Assembly: GCA_963729325.1 (NCBI GenBank)
Contig: CAVSNS010000010.1
Span: forward strand, 134,524 to 198,523
Length of the DNA stretch: 64,000 nucleotides
Source of the DNA: JABCYV01 sp963729325
GTDB lineage: Bacteria; Acidobacteriota; Terriglobia; Terriglobales; Acidobacteriaceae
Reading direction: 5' to 3'
Shown here piece by piece: positions 53,029 through 60,904 of this stretch (its first letter is position 1; each line of letters opens with the position of its first letter). Under the pieces are notes generated by a model that made no database searches, was not told where the DNA came from, and saw only the letters and a list, made by a program, of their open reading frames with translations. The position numbers were made by a program, and so were the translations under genes.

Positions 53029-54459
53029 TCATCCGAACAGTCGCATGAAGCCCGCCGCCGGCAGGTCTGGCACTAGAAAAGCGGCGTCACGTAAGCCAGC
53101 GACACGGGCCACACACTGCGCCGCCAGGTAACCGCTGCGTACTGCGCCTTCCATGGTGGCGGGCCAGCCCGTGGCCGTCCAGTCGCCGGCTAGAAAAACG
53201 CGCGGCCAGACCGTCTCCGGTGGCGGGCGAAAAGACTCCACTCCCGGCCGAGGTGAATAGGTCGCATGGACCTCCTTGATCACCGTGGACTTCACTAAGT
53301 TCGCGGTGCGTGAACCCGGAAAGAATTCCCGCAGTTCATTCAACGCCAAATCCACGATCTCCTGGCGGGATTTCTCGACCAGAGTCTTCGAAGCGCTGAC
53401 CACAAGTTCCACGTAACTGCCGTTTCTGAGCGGAGGAGAAACCCCGCCCTCGTTCGACGACATCCGTTCCAGCAGCTTCGATTTGTGGAACATCCACTGA
53501 ATCGTGCGATCGAGCAATACGGCGTGATCGAGATCGGTAATCTGACGATCAAACCAGAGGTGAATGCCAGTGATCGGCGAAGTCTCGAAGTGGCCCAGAG
53601 TCTGCCGTAGCGGCTCCGCCGCTGAGGTTTGAGGCAGCATCCGTGCTAACACATCGAAAGGAACAGCGAAGGCGACGAAATCAAAGCTCTCCTCGACGCC
53701 CGCAGTGACCAGCTTTACGGCGGCAAATTCAGCACGAAACGATTCCACACTCGAACGAAGCCGTACTTCGCCGCCCCGGGCGTTGATGTAGTCGGCTGCT
53801 ACTCCGTACAGATCGGTCAGAGGCACGGTAGGCACGCCCATCCGTCCCGCCGCGGATGACTTGAGAAAAGACTCGCGTATCACCTGCGCCGCGTAAGGGA
53901 CTGAGACGCGATCAATATCCTCATTCAAGGCACTGACCAACACCGTTCTCCAGAAGCGATCAATGGCCCGCTCGGTCTGTCCATGACGGCGCAGCCAGGC
54001 GAGAAACGAGTCTCCATTGTCGCGGGGCGTTATGGGAGCAAGTGCGGCCATCGCAGAAGCGATTGCCAGCTTATCCTGGAGATTCAGGCACGCGGCTCGC
54101 AAAAAAGCCGGTGCGGTGTGGAGAGGCGGAGGCAGAGCGGAAGGTTCGATCACCGACGCCCGCCCGCCAGGCTCTAGAAAGGTCAGCCGATCGTACCAGC
54201 GAATCTTCTCTTGCACGCCGGTGCGCCGGTAGAAATCGATCAGGTTAGTGCAGCAACCAAGGAGTACATGCTGGCAGTTGTCGACGACCTCGCCCGTCGC
54301 CGGCAATTGATAGGATGATGCGCGCCCCCCAAGGAAGGGACGGCGCTCGAACACCGTTACACGGAACCCACTATCGGCTAGAGCACAACCGGCAGCCAGT
54401 CCCGCCAAGCCACCGCCGACTACCGCCACCCTGGGAGATTGTGTCCAGCGCTGCGTCAT
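53029..54459 (-). CDS. hpnE: Squalene-associated FAD-dependent desaturase HpnE
   Basis: HpnE oxidises or reduces hydroxysqualene to squalene in the HpnC-D-E route. It is 476 residues from ATG 54459, whose first base is the last of hpnD's stop. FAD binding is RVAVVGGGLAGLAAGCALAD and RRPFLGGRASSYQLPATGEV. The C-terminal flavin segment is VFLAGDWTATGWPATMEGAV, with VRSGYLAAQ following. NCQHVLLGCCTNLIDFYRRT is typical of the family. It is last in the minus-strand hopanoid operon. Confidence 0.92.
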   Translation of the reverse strand: MTQRWTQSPRVAVVGGGLAGLAAGCALADSGFRVTVFERRPFLGGRASSYQLPATGEVVDNCQHVLLGCCTNLIDFYRRTGVQEKIRWYDRLTFLEPGGRASVIEPSALPPPLHTAPAFLRAACLNLQDKLAIASAMAALAPITPRDNGDSFLAWLRRHGQTERAIDRFWRTVLVSALNEDIDRVSVPYAAQVIRESFLKSSAAGRMGVPTVPLTDLYGVAADYINARGGEVRLRSSVESFRAEFAAVKLVTAGVEESFDFVAFAVPFDVLARMLPQTSAAEPLRQTLGHFETSPITGIHLWFDRQITDLDHAVLLDRTIQWMFHKSKLLERMSSNEGGVSPPLRNGSYVELVVSASKTLVEKSRQEIVDLALNELREFFPGSRTANLVKSTVIKEVHATYSPRPGVESFRPPPETVWPRVFLAGDWTATGWPATMEGAVRSGYLAAQCVARVAGLRDAAFLVPDLPAAGFMRLFG

Positions 54460-55418
54460 CAGGCCAGGCGCTTGAGGAAGCCCTTCCCCAGGATGACGAC
54501 TTTTTCGCGCACTGAGAGAGTGACCTTCTCCCGGAACACGTCGTACTGACGGCTGCCAATCTTTTCCAGCAACCGCCGATAAATCGTTATCAGAACCCAA
54601 AGCGCTGGCTGACTGTCTTCATCAATCAGAGGAATCAATTGGTCGCCAGAGCGATAATATTCGCGCGCCCGCTCGGCCTCGGCGGCCAGGAGCCATCGAA
54701 GGCGGGTCGGAGCGGCGGCAGCCTGCAACTCAGACGCAGCAATCTCGAATTTCGCCAAATCTTCCTCAGGAAGATAGACGCGGCCCATCGCCGCATCTTC
54801 CTTGACATCACGAATGATGTTGGTGAGTTGGAAGGCCAATCCACAATTCTCAGCCAGAGGCTCAGCGACTGGATCGTGATAGCCGAACACCCGGATGCAA
54901 ACCAGTCCCACCACTGAAGCAACCCGGTAGCAATAAACACGAAGATCGTCGAACGTGCGATAGCGAACCGTAAGCGGATGGGGGGTGGGCGCCCCCGCCC
55001 ACGGCTGTTGGTTGTCAGGCTCTCCATCCGCAAGGTCCATTGCGGTGCCATAAGCCAACTGATCCAGTAGCTCTCCCGGAATTTTGTACCGGTGTTGCGC
55101 GTCGGTGAGGGCAAGAAGTATCGGATCATCGGTAGGGTGCCCGGATTGCATCCGGTGGAAGGCGTCCAGCCACGCCTCTAACTTTTGGCGTCGCTCGTGC
55201 GGAGGCAGGCTGCTATCGTCCGCGATATCGTCACACCGCCGCATGAAGGCATACACCGCGCACAACGCCTGGCGTTTGGACCGCGGCAGCACCAGGAAAG
55301 CGTAGTAAAAGTTCTTCGCAGCCGAGCGAGTGATGCTGCGGCATACCGAATAGGCGACGGCCAATTGTGAATGAGTCGGAGAAAAGGGTACGGGAGCCTG
55401 TTGCACGGCCGTGCTCAT
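54459..55418 (-). CDS. hpnD: Presqualene diphosphate synthase HpnD
   Basis: HpnD is a trans-isoprenyl diphosphate synthase-like enzyme joining two farnesyl diphosphates. It is 319 residues. The first aspartate motif is FMRRCDDIADDSSL and the second is TNIIRDVKEDAAMGRVYLPE. The core also has YCYRVASVVGLVCIRVFGY. Between YGTAMDLA and YRTFDDLR there are about 20 additional residues (EPDNQQPWAGAPTPHPLTV), coded by a perfect palindrome GTGGGCG-N4-CGCCCAC (54985-55002). It overlaps hpnC by four bases (ATGA). Confidence 0.92.
   Translation of the reverse strand: MSTAVQQAPVPFSPTHSQLAVAYSVCRSITRSAAKNFYYAFLVLPRSKRQALCAVYAFMRRCDDIADDSSLPPHERRQKLEAWLDAFHRMQSGHPTDDPILLALTDAQHRYKIPGELLDQLAYGTAMDLADGEPDNQQPWAGAPTPHPLTVRYRTFDDLRVYCYRVASVVGLVCIRVFGYHDPVAEPLAENCGLAFQLTNIIRDVKEDAAMGRVYLPEEDLAKFEIAASELQAAAAPTRLRWLLAAEAERAREYYRSGDQLIPLIDEDSQPALWVLITIYRRLLEKIGSRQYDVFREKVTLSVREKVVILGKGFLKRLA
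54985..55002. repeat. REP-like palindrome inside hpnD
   Basis: GTGGGCG (54985-54991) and CGCCCAC (54996-55002) form a perfect seven-base-pair hairpin with a four-base loop in the coding sequence. It lies in the extra segment of HpnD that other family members seem not to have. It resembles the intergenic hairpin at 7353. Confidence 0.5.
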
Positions 55419-56366
55419 AGCAGCTTTCTCAGCGCGGCGCGGGCCACCAGCGCTAGTTTGCGCGATTTGGAAATCGCGGGACGCCGCCCAAGCACGGCAT
55501 ATTCCTGACGCTTGATCGCCTTGAGAATTTCCTGCCCGCCGCAGCTGAATAACTCGATGTCAACTGCCAGACTGGGGTCCACCTTTCCGATTAGAGGCAT
55601 ACCCTGATCGAACCAGTCGTGCGCCCGCTTGACTTGGAAACGCATCATCTCGCAAAAGGCAGGAGTGTTCCGCGCCGAGGCAATATCATCTTCGCTGACG
55701 CCATACTCGCTGTAGATCCTCGAGTGGAAGATAAATCCGGCCTTTCGCGTAGTCTCGGCTTACGTCCTGCCAGAAGTTCGCTAGCTGTAAGGCGGTGCAA
55801 GTGAAGTCGGACCATGCCTGACGTTCACTGTCGCGGTAACCACAGAGATAGAGCACGAGATGGCCAACCGGATTCGCCGAGTAACGGCAGTAGCCCAGCA
55901 GATCTTCAAAAGTCGGATAGCGGGTGACGGTTTGATCCTGGCGAAACGCTCTTAGCAGATCAGAGAAAGGCTGCTTGGGAATATCGAACTTGCGAACTGT
56001 TTCAGCCAGGGCGACGAATACGGGATGTCTGGGACTACCCGAATAGCAGGCATCGAGTTCTCCCTCCCACTGATCCAGTAACTGCAACGACGCGTTCGGA
56101 TCGCCCACCTCGTCGCCCAGGTCATCGGAAATGCGGCAATAAGCGTAAACGTTGCAGAAGTGCTGGCGCAGACGCTGCGGCAGGAACCAGGTGGCGACAG
56201 AGAAATTTTCGTAGTGAGTGCGAGCCAGATGCCGGCAATATTCCTGCGCCTCAGCCAGCGACGGCGCATGCCCCGGAATGGCATACTCGGCGGGCAGGCG
56301 GCTCCATCCCGCCGCCACGGACGGAGCAGGCGTTGATCTGGACGCGTTGCTGGCAATGGATGACAT
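55415..56366 (-). CDS. hpnC: Squalene synthase-like HpnC, frameshifted
   Basis: HpnC is the second squalene/phytoene synthase-type enzyme of the cluster, converting presqualene diphosphate to hydroxysqualene. It is about 317 residues. The first aspartate motif is YCRISDDLGDEVGDPN, and the second is LANFWQDVSRDYAKGRIYLP. One extra base near 55705-55708 shifts the frame just after EDLQR. Corrected it continues YGVSEDDIASARNTPAFCEM to a C-terminus at 55415, overlapping hpnD. The core is complete, so function is likely intact. Confidence 0.9.
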
Positions 56367-56410
56367 GGTTTTGGTCGCCCGGACAGATCGCAGCGCGTTC
56401 CAAATCTGCC

Positions 56411-57460
56411 TCAGTGTCCGGGAATAATGGCTGTCTTGATATCACCGTTACGATTGAGCATGTGGCGTAGAACCTGCTGCAACCGAGAGAGTGGTGCCTC
56501 GCCGGTGATGTAGTCAGTTGAACGAATCTTCTTTTCCGCGATTAAGCCAAACGCTTTGCGCACGGTCTCCGGCGTATGGTGGAACGTGGCTTTCAACGTA
56601 ACTTCGGAATAGTGCAGCCGGTTGGTATCAAGCTGCACTTTAGTCCCGCTGGCGCAGCCGCCAAAGAAGTTTACGGTGCCACCTTTGCGCACCATGTCAA
56701 TGGCCCACTCCCAAGCTTCCGGACGGCCTACTGCTTCGATCACTACATCCCCGCCTCGCTTGTCCGGAGAAAGCATACGCACAGCTTCGACCGGATCTTT
56801 CACCTGCGTGATCTGCACGACTTCGTGCGCGCCCATGCGCTTGGCTGCCGCCACCTGAGAGTCGCGTTTGACCACAGAGATGACGTTACATCCGATGGCC
56901 TTGGCTATCTGCACGAACATCAGTCCAATCGGCCCGCCGCCGATAACCGCGACCGTGTCGCCGATCTCTACGCGGGTCTCGTGCAAACCGCGAAGCACGC
57001 AAGCCAGCGGTTCGACCATCGCTGCTTCCTCGTAGCTGACGTCAGGCGGCACGGCCAACATGTTGGTCTCTACAATCCGTCGCGGAATTCGTATGTACTC
57101 GGCGTAGGCGCCGTTATTGAACAACAGATCTTCGCAGAGATTCTCCTGATGCTTGGAGCAATAGAAGCACATCTGGCAGGGAGCGGAGTTTAACGCCACT
57201 ACCCGCATACCCTTCTTGAAGCCGCGTACACCGGCTCCGACTTCTTCGATTACGCCCGCCAGTTCGTGACCGAACAACGCGGGAGGGACAATCATGCGGG
57301 CATGATATCCCCGCTGATAAACTTTCAGATCGGTTCCGCAGGTCAGTGCAACCTGCACTTTAACCAGCACCTCTCCCTGCCCGACGCGTGGGATCGGCAC
57401 TCGCTCAATTTTTATGTCCTCTTTGCCATAGAGGACTGCAGCCGTCATCTTTCCGTTCAA
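56411..57460 (-). CDS. Zinc-dependent dehydrogenase in the hopanoid operon (second)
   Basis: This is a medium-chain dehydrogenase of 349 residues. The catalytic zinc region is ALTCGTDLKVYQRGYH and LFGHELAGVIEEVGAGVRGF. The structural zinc cysteines are in CQMCFYCSKHQENLC, and the cofactor motif is TVAVIGGGPIGLMFVQIAKA. Its ATG overlaps the end of the preceding paralogue (ATGA). It stands between the nucleosidase and squalene genes of the hopanoid operon, so it may oxidise a hopanoid or C5-sugar-derived alcohol. The substrate is unproven. Confidence 0.85.
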   Translation of the reverse strand: MNGKMTAAVLYGKEDIKIERVPIPRVGQGEVLVKVQVALTCGTDLKVYQRGYHARMIVPPALFGHELAGVIEEVGAGVRGFKKGMRVVALNSAPCQMCFYCSKHQENLCEDLLFNNGAYAEYIRIPRRIVETNMLAVPPDVSYEEAAMVEPLACVLRGLHETRVEIGDTVAVIGGGPIGLMFVQIAKAIGCNVISVVKRDSQVAAAKRMGAHEVVQITQVKDPVEAVRMLSPDKRGGDVVIEAVGRPEAWEWAIDMVRKGGTVNFFGGCASGTKVQLDTNRLHYSEVTLKATFHHTPETVRKAFGLIAEKKIRSTDYITGEAPLSRLQQVLRHMLNRNGDIKTAIIPGH

Positions 57461-58584
57461 TCGGTACTTCCTTCCCGCAAGCTGCCGGGTTGAATCACTA
57501 TCTTCATGGAATCGGCCTGGGGATGGGCAGCTAGGTTCAAGGCTTCCACGCTGTCGGCCAAGGAGAAGCGGTGGCTGATGAGACGCTCCAAATCCATTTC
57601 ACGGTTCATCACAAACCGCACTGACTCCTCTTGTAGCTCAACGGAAGCGCTATAGGATCCCAATAATGTTTTCTCGTCCACGCAGATCGAGGCCGGATCG
57701 ACCGTAGCTTCGCCGCGCACAGTCTGTGCAAACAACAACACTCGGCCTCCTGGGCGTACCGAATCGATCGCTTTCTGGATCAGGGTGTTGCCCCCAACCG
57801 CCAGAATAGCCGCGTCGGCACCCCGGCCTTCCGTCTGCTCACGGACTGCTTTTACTGCGTCGGTGTGCGAGGCATCAATATTGTTCATCAAACCGAAGCT
57901 TCTAGATATTGTAAGCCTCTGCGGATACAAATCGGAAGTTATTACCGTGGCTCCTGCCCGTTTTGCCAATATACTCAATAGGATACCAATCGGACCCTGA
58001 CCGATTACTAGAACTGTCTCGCCTCGCTGCAAGAGTAGCCGTTCGATCCCCTTCATGCAGGTGTTAACCGGCTCCACAAAGCAAGCCTGCTCGAATGAGA
58101 CCTCGTCGGGAATACGCACCGTCCCGCCCCTGACGATCCAGTCCATGACGCGGACATACTCCGCAAAGCCACCACCCGAGGGCTCGAAACCAGCCGTGCA
58201 GCCCACCTTCTTGTAGGTTTCACACTGAGCGAAAGTTTTGTGGCGGCAGTAATAGCATTCGCCACACGGAATGTGATGGAAGACGACAACCCGTTCGCCA
58301 GGCTTAAAGTCGTGTGCGCCATCCCCCACGGCTGCAACGACGCCCGAGGTTTCGTGACCAAAGATTCGCGGCGGCGAGTGAGATCCCGTGGCAATCTTCT
58401 TTAAATCGGTACCGCAAATGCCGCAAGTGTGGACCCGGACCAGCAACTCGCCGGAGGCGATGCGAGGAACAGGTACGGTCTCCAGGCGAACGTCATTTAC
58501 CCCACGGTAAACTGCGGCCAGCATGGTGGCGGGGATGGCCAGCCTTTTTTCTTCGACGTTGAGTTGTCCCGCAATCGCCATCAT
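57457..58584 (-). CDS. Zinc-dependent dehydrogenase in the hopanoid operon (first)
   Basis: This is a medium-chain dehydrogenase of about 375 residues, a paralogue of the gene that follows. Motifs: CGICGTDLKKIATGSHSPPR, IFGHETSGVVAAVGDGAHDF, structural zinc cysteines CGECYYCRHKTFAQC, and cofactor GETVLVIGQGPIGILLSILA. ATG 58584 or 58581 is the start, and the 3' end overlaps the next gene by four bases. Two such enzymes in a row suggest sequential or hetero-oligomeric oxidation steps. This is an accessory part of the hopanoid operon. Confidence 0.85.
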   Translation of the reverse strand: MMAIAGQLNVEEKRLAIPATMLAAVYRGVNDVRLETVPVPRIASGELLVRVHTCGICGTDLKKIATGSHSPPRIFGHETSGVVAAVGDGAHDFKPGERVVVFHHIPCGECYYCRHKTFAQCETYKKVGCTAGFEPSGGGFAEYVRVMDWIVRGGTVRIPDEVSFEQACFVEPVNTCMKGIERLLLQRGETVLVIGQGPIGILLSILAKRAGATVITSDLYPQRLTISRSFGLMNNIDASHTDAVKAVREQTEGRGADAAILAVGGNTLIQKAIDSVRPGGRVLLFAQTVRGEATVDPASICVDEKTLLGSYSASVELQEESVRFVMNREMDLERLISHRFSLADSVEALNLAAHPQADSMKIVIQPGSLREGSTD

Positions 58585-58589
58585 TGAAC

Positions 58590-59150
58590 TCAGTTCGCAC
58601 AACTTGAACTGTTCAAGGGATTGCTTTCCGTAAACTGCACTTCCACTTTCATAGAATCCAATAGCATCCGCTCCGGCACGGTTAAATGATGGTCTGTAAC
58701 CCTGACCACGCAGTAAAAGTCTTCCACCTTGAACACGCGTTCAGAGCGCAGCGGAACCACCGCGTACGGGTTCGGATCCAGCCACCAAGCCCGATCCTGT
58801 GGACGGTCGGAAAGCAATGCCGGTGGCTTGGTCGCCACCAGCAGATTCCCCAGGTATTTTCGCTGCAAGTCAATCAGCAACACCCGCCATGCGATAATCC
58901 GGTCGTCTTCCTCGCCCACCCTTTGGGGAACCAATGAAAACTGGTAGCGATCGGTATCCTCGGAATCCTTGATCTTCAATTCAAGACTTGGCCTCTCTGT
59001 GGTCAAATTTGCCACGATGCTGCGCTCGCCCACGCGAACCGAACCCTTTCGAAAACTTTCGACGTACTGGGATGCCGGCGCAGTCTGGGCAGCAGCCTGA
59101 CCTGCCAGGGCAGTCGCGGCCAAGACGATCCAAATTTTCGGTCCTGTCAT
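58590..59150 (-). CDS. Exported protein of unknown function in the hopanoid operon
   Basis: This is a 186-residue exported protein with a signal peptide (WIVLAATALAGQAAAQ). I do not recognise a family. The mature part is beta-rich, with SFRKGSVRVGERSIVANLTT and RVFKVEDFYCVVRVTDHHL. It lies between the nucleosidase HpnG-like gene and the two dehydrogenases; its ATG overlaps the stop of the previous gene by four bases, so it is co-translated. A periplasmic role in hopanoid handling is possible but not shown. Confidence 0.65.
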   Translation of the reverse strand: MTGPKIWIVLAATALAGQAAAQTAPASQYVESFRKGSVRVGERSIVANLTTERPSLELKIKDSEDTDRYQFSLVPQRVGEEDDRIIAWRVLLIDLQRKYLGNLLVATKPPALLSDRPQDRAWWLDPNPYAVVPLRSERVFKVEDFYCVVRVTDHHLTVPERMLLDSMKVEVQFTESNPLNSSSCAN

Positions 59151-59908
59151 TGCTGCCCTTGACTAACCAGCGGCTTCAAACCTAAGGTTTCGCCATTGCC
59201 TGCGGCGCGACTGCATTGCTCGAGCGACTCGCACAGTGCCCTTGCGGCCCGAGAAGCGTTCCTTGCCAAGTGGACCATCTTCGGCCATAGCCATGGACGC
59301 ACCAGCGCGAAAACCAGAAACCTGCTGGTATTGAACTCTCCGTTTCCATTTACAAACCGTTTCATCGGCGGCATGACGAAATTGCTTTCATCTGAAATAG
59401 CTTTAATCGCGGTAAATCGCACTCCGCGCGCCTGCGCGCCGCGCGCGACGGCGGCGGCTTCCATGTCTACCGCCTGCGCGCCGTAGGCCTTGGCTAATTT
59501 TGCTTTTTGTCCCGGGCCGGCAACGGAGTCAATGCTGACCAGTGCGCCAACTCCCGCTCCTGTGTCAGTGCGGCTGCCGTCGCCGGCATTGATCACCCAG
59601 CGCGGCGTCAGAACATTGCCAACCAACAAAGTGGGATCCAGCGCACCGGCGAAACCGGCAGAGATTATCAGCGATGGATGGTAGATAGCGATTACCGCTT
59701 CGGACGCCCGGCGTGCCGCCTCCGCCCCAATCCCACCGCAAACCAGGACAGCCCACTCACTCTCGAAGAATTTGAAGGCGCGGCCTTCATACTGCCGCCG
59801 GCTTGAATGCCAGTTCTTGATCAGCGGACGCACTTCCCGCTCTAAAGCGGCAACGATCGCGACTTTGTCTGAAACTGACAGCGCTGTATCTCCGTCTCGA
59901 GTCCGCAT
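59147..59908 (-). CDS. hpnG: Adenosylhopane nucleosidase HpnG
   Basis: This is a phosphorylase/nucleosidase of the MTAN-like family, about 253 residues. In hopanoid synthesis it removes adenine from adenosylhopane. VAIVAALEREVRPLIKNWHS opens the fold, followed by WAVLVCGGIGAEAARRASEA and LIISAGFAGALDPTLLVGNV. VDMEAAAVARGAQ and KAISDESNFVMPP include the active-site glutamate and aspartate. ATG 59908 follows hpnA by three bases (TTG 59911 is the other choice). Confidence 0.85.
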   Translation of the reverse strand: MRTRDGDTALSVSDKVAIVAALEREVRPLIKNWHSSRRQYEGRAFKFFESEWAVLVCGGIGAEAARRASEAVIAIYHPSLIISAGFAGALDPTLLVGNVLTPRWVINAGDGSRTDTGAGVGALVSIDSVAGPGQKAKLAKAYGAQAVDMEAAAVARGAQARGVRFTAIKAISDESNFVMPPMKRFVNGNGEFNTSRFLVFALVRPWLWPKMVHLARNASRAARALCESLEQCSRAAGNGETLGLKPLVSQGQQ

Positions 59909-59911
59909 CAA

Positions 59912-60898
59912 TCACGCATACCCATTCGCTCTGAACCAGTCGACCGCACATCGCAGGGCATTGTCCACCGGAACAATCTTCCATCCCAATTCGCGAGCGG
60001 CTTTGCTCGAAGAGACGAACATCTTTTTCCTACCCATGCGCACGGCGTCGATGGTCGCGCGCGGTTCTCGCTTTAGAATGCGCCCCGTCAATATCTCATC
60101 CACCACGCCTGTCGCTAGGGCAACCACGTAAGGAACCCTGACTTTGGGTGATGGCAGCCCGGTGATCGCAGCCAGCTTATCCAGAATCTGCTTCAGCGTC
60201 AGGTTCTCTCCGCCTAGAATGTAGCGCTCGCCACTTCTTCCCTTTTCAAGCGCTGCGACATGGCCGTGAGCGCACTCGCTCACGTCCACCAGGTTCAGAC
60301 CGGTGTCCACGTAGGCAGGAAACTTCTTCTTCAGGAAATCAAGGATAATCCGCCCCGTTGGCGTCGGTTTTATGTCCCGCTCGCCGACCGGCGTACTGGG
60401 ATTGACCACTACGACATCCATCCCGCTGTGCCCGGCTTCCATCGCAACTTTTTCGGCCAGGAATTTCGATCGCTTATAAGGGCCGATCATGTTCTCCAGT
60501 GATACAGGCGAATTTTCATCCACTGCATGACCATTCGATGTGAAGCCCATGGTCGCCACGCTGGAGGTATAAACCACACGTCGCACGCCATTCTGGAGCG
60601 CAGCTTTAAGGATGGCCCGGGTACCTTCGACGTTGGCGCGGTACATCCGCTCGGGATCCCGCACCCAGAGCCGATAGTCAGCCGCAACGTGAAAGACAAC
60701 ATCGCAGCCCGCCATACCCTTTTCTAGCGATGCAGGATCACACAAGTCCCCGACAACTCGATCCGCTTTCAGGCCCTCAATGTTTTTCGGATCGCTGCCT
60801 GAGCGGACCAGCAGCCGCAAGTCAGCGCCCTGCTCGGCAAGCACGCGCGCAACGTGGCTGCCCACGAATCCCGTCGCGCCGGTAACAAAAGCTAGCAT
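59912..60898 (-). CDS. hpnA: HpnA, hopanoid-associated NAD-dependent epimerase/dehydrogenase
   Basis: This is an extended short-chain dehydrogenase/epimerase of 328 residues. Cofactor motif: AFVTGATGFVGSHVARVLAE. The NAD-dependent sugar-epimerase core includes YRANVEGTRAILKAALQNGV, VYTSSVATMGFTSNG and the active-site YKRSKFLAE. The C-terminal substrate region is WKIVPVDNALRCAVDWFRAN. HpnA is regularly found next to squalene-hopene cyclase; its exact reaction is not settled. Six bases separate it from the shc gene. Confidence 0.88.
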   Translation of the reverse strand: MLAFVTGATGFVGSHVARVLAEQGADLRLLVRSGSDPKNIEGLKADRVVGDLCDPASLEKGMAGCDVVFHVAADYRLWVRDPERMYRANVEGTRAILKAALQNGVRRVVYTSSVATMGFTSNGHAVDENSPVSLENMIGPYKRSKFLAEKVAMEAGHSGMDVVVVNPSTPVGERDIKPTPTGRIILDFLKKKFPAYVDTGLNLVDVSECAHGHVAALEKGRSGERYILGGENLTLKQILDKLAAITGLPSPKVRVPYVVALATGVVDEILTGRILKREPRATIDAVRMGRKKMFVSSSKAARELGWKIVPVDNALRCAVDWFRANGYA

Positions 60899-60904
60899 GC
60901 AAAG

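Noticed and set aside
1..56366. Programmed frameshifting or pseudogenes as an explanation of the broken genes
   Set aside because: No slippery heptamers with downstream structure recur, most changes are simple +1 in homopolymers, and unrelated essential genes are hit. A sequence error is simpler.
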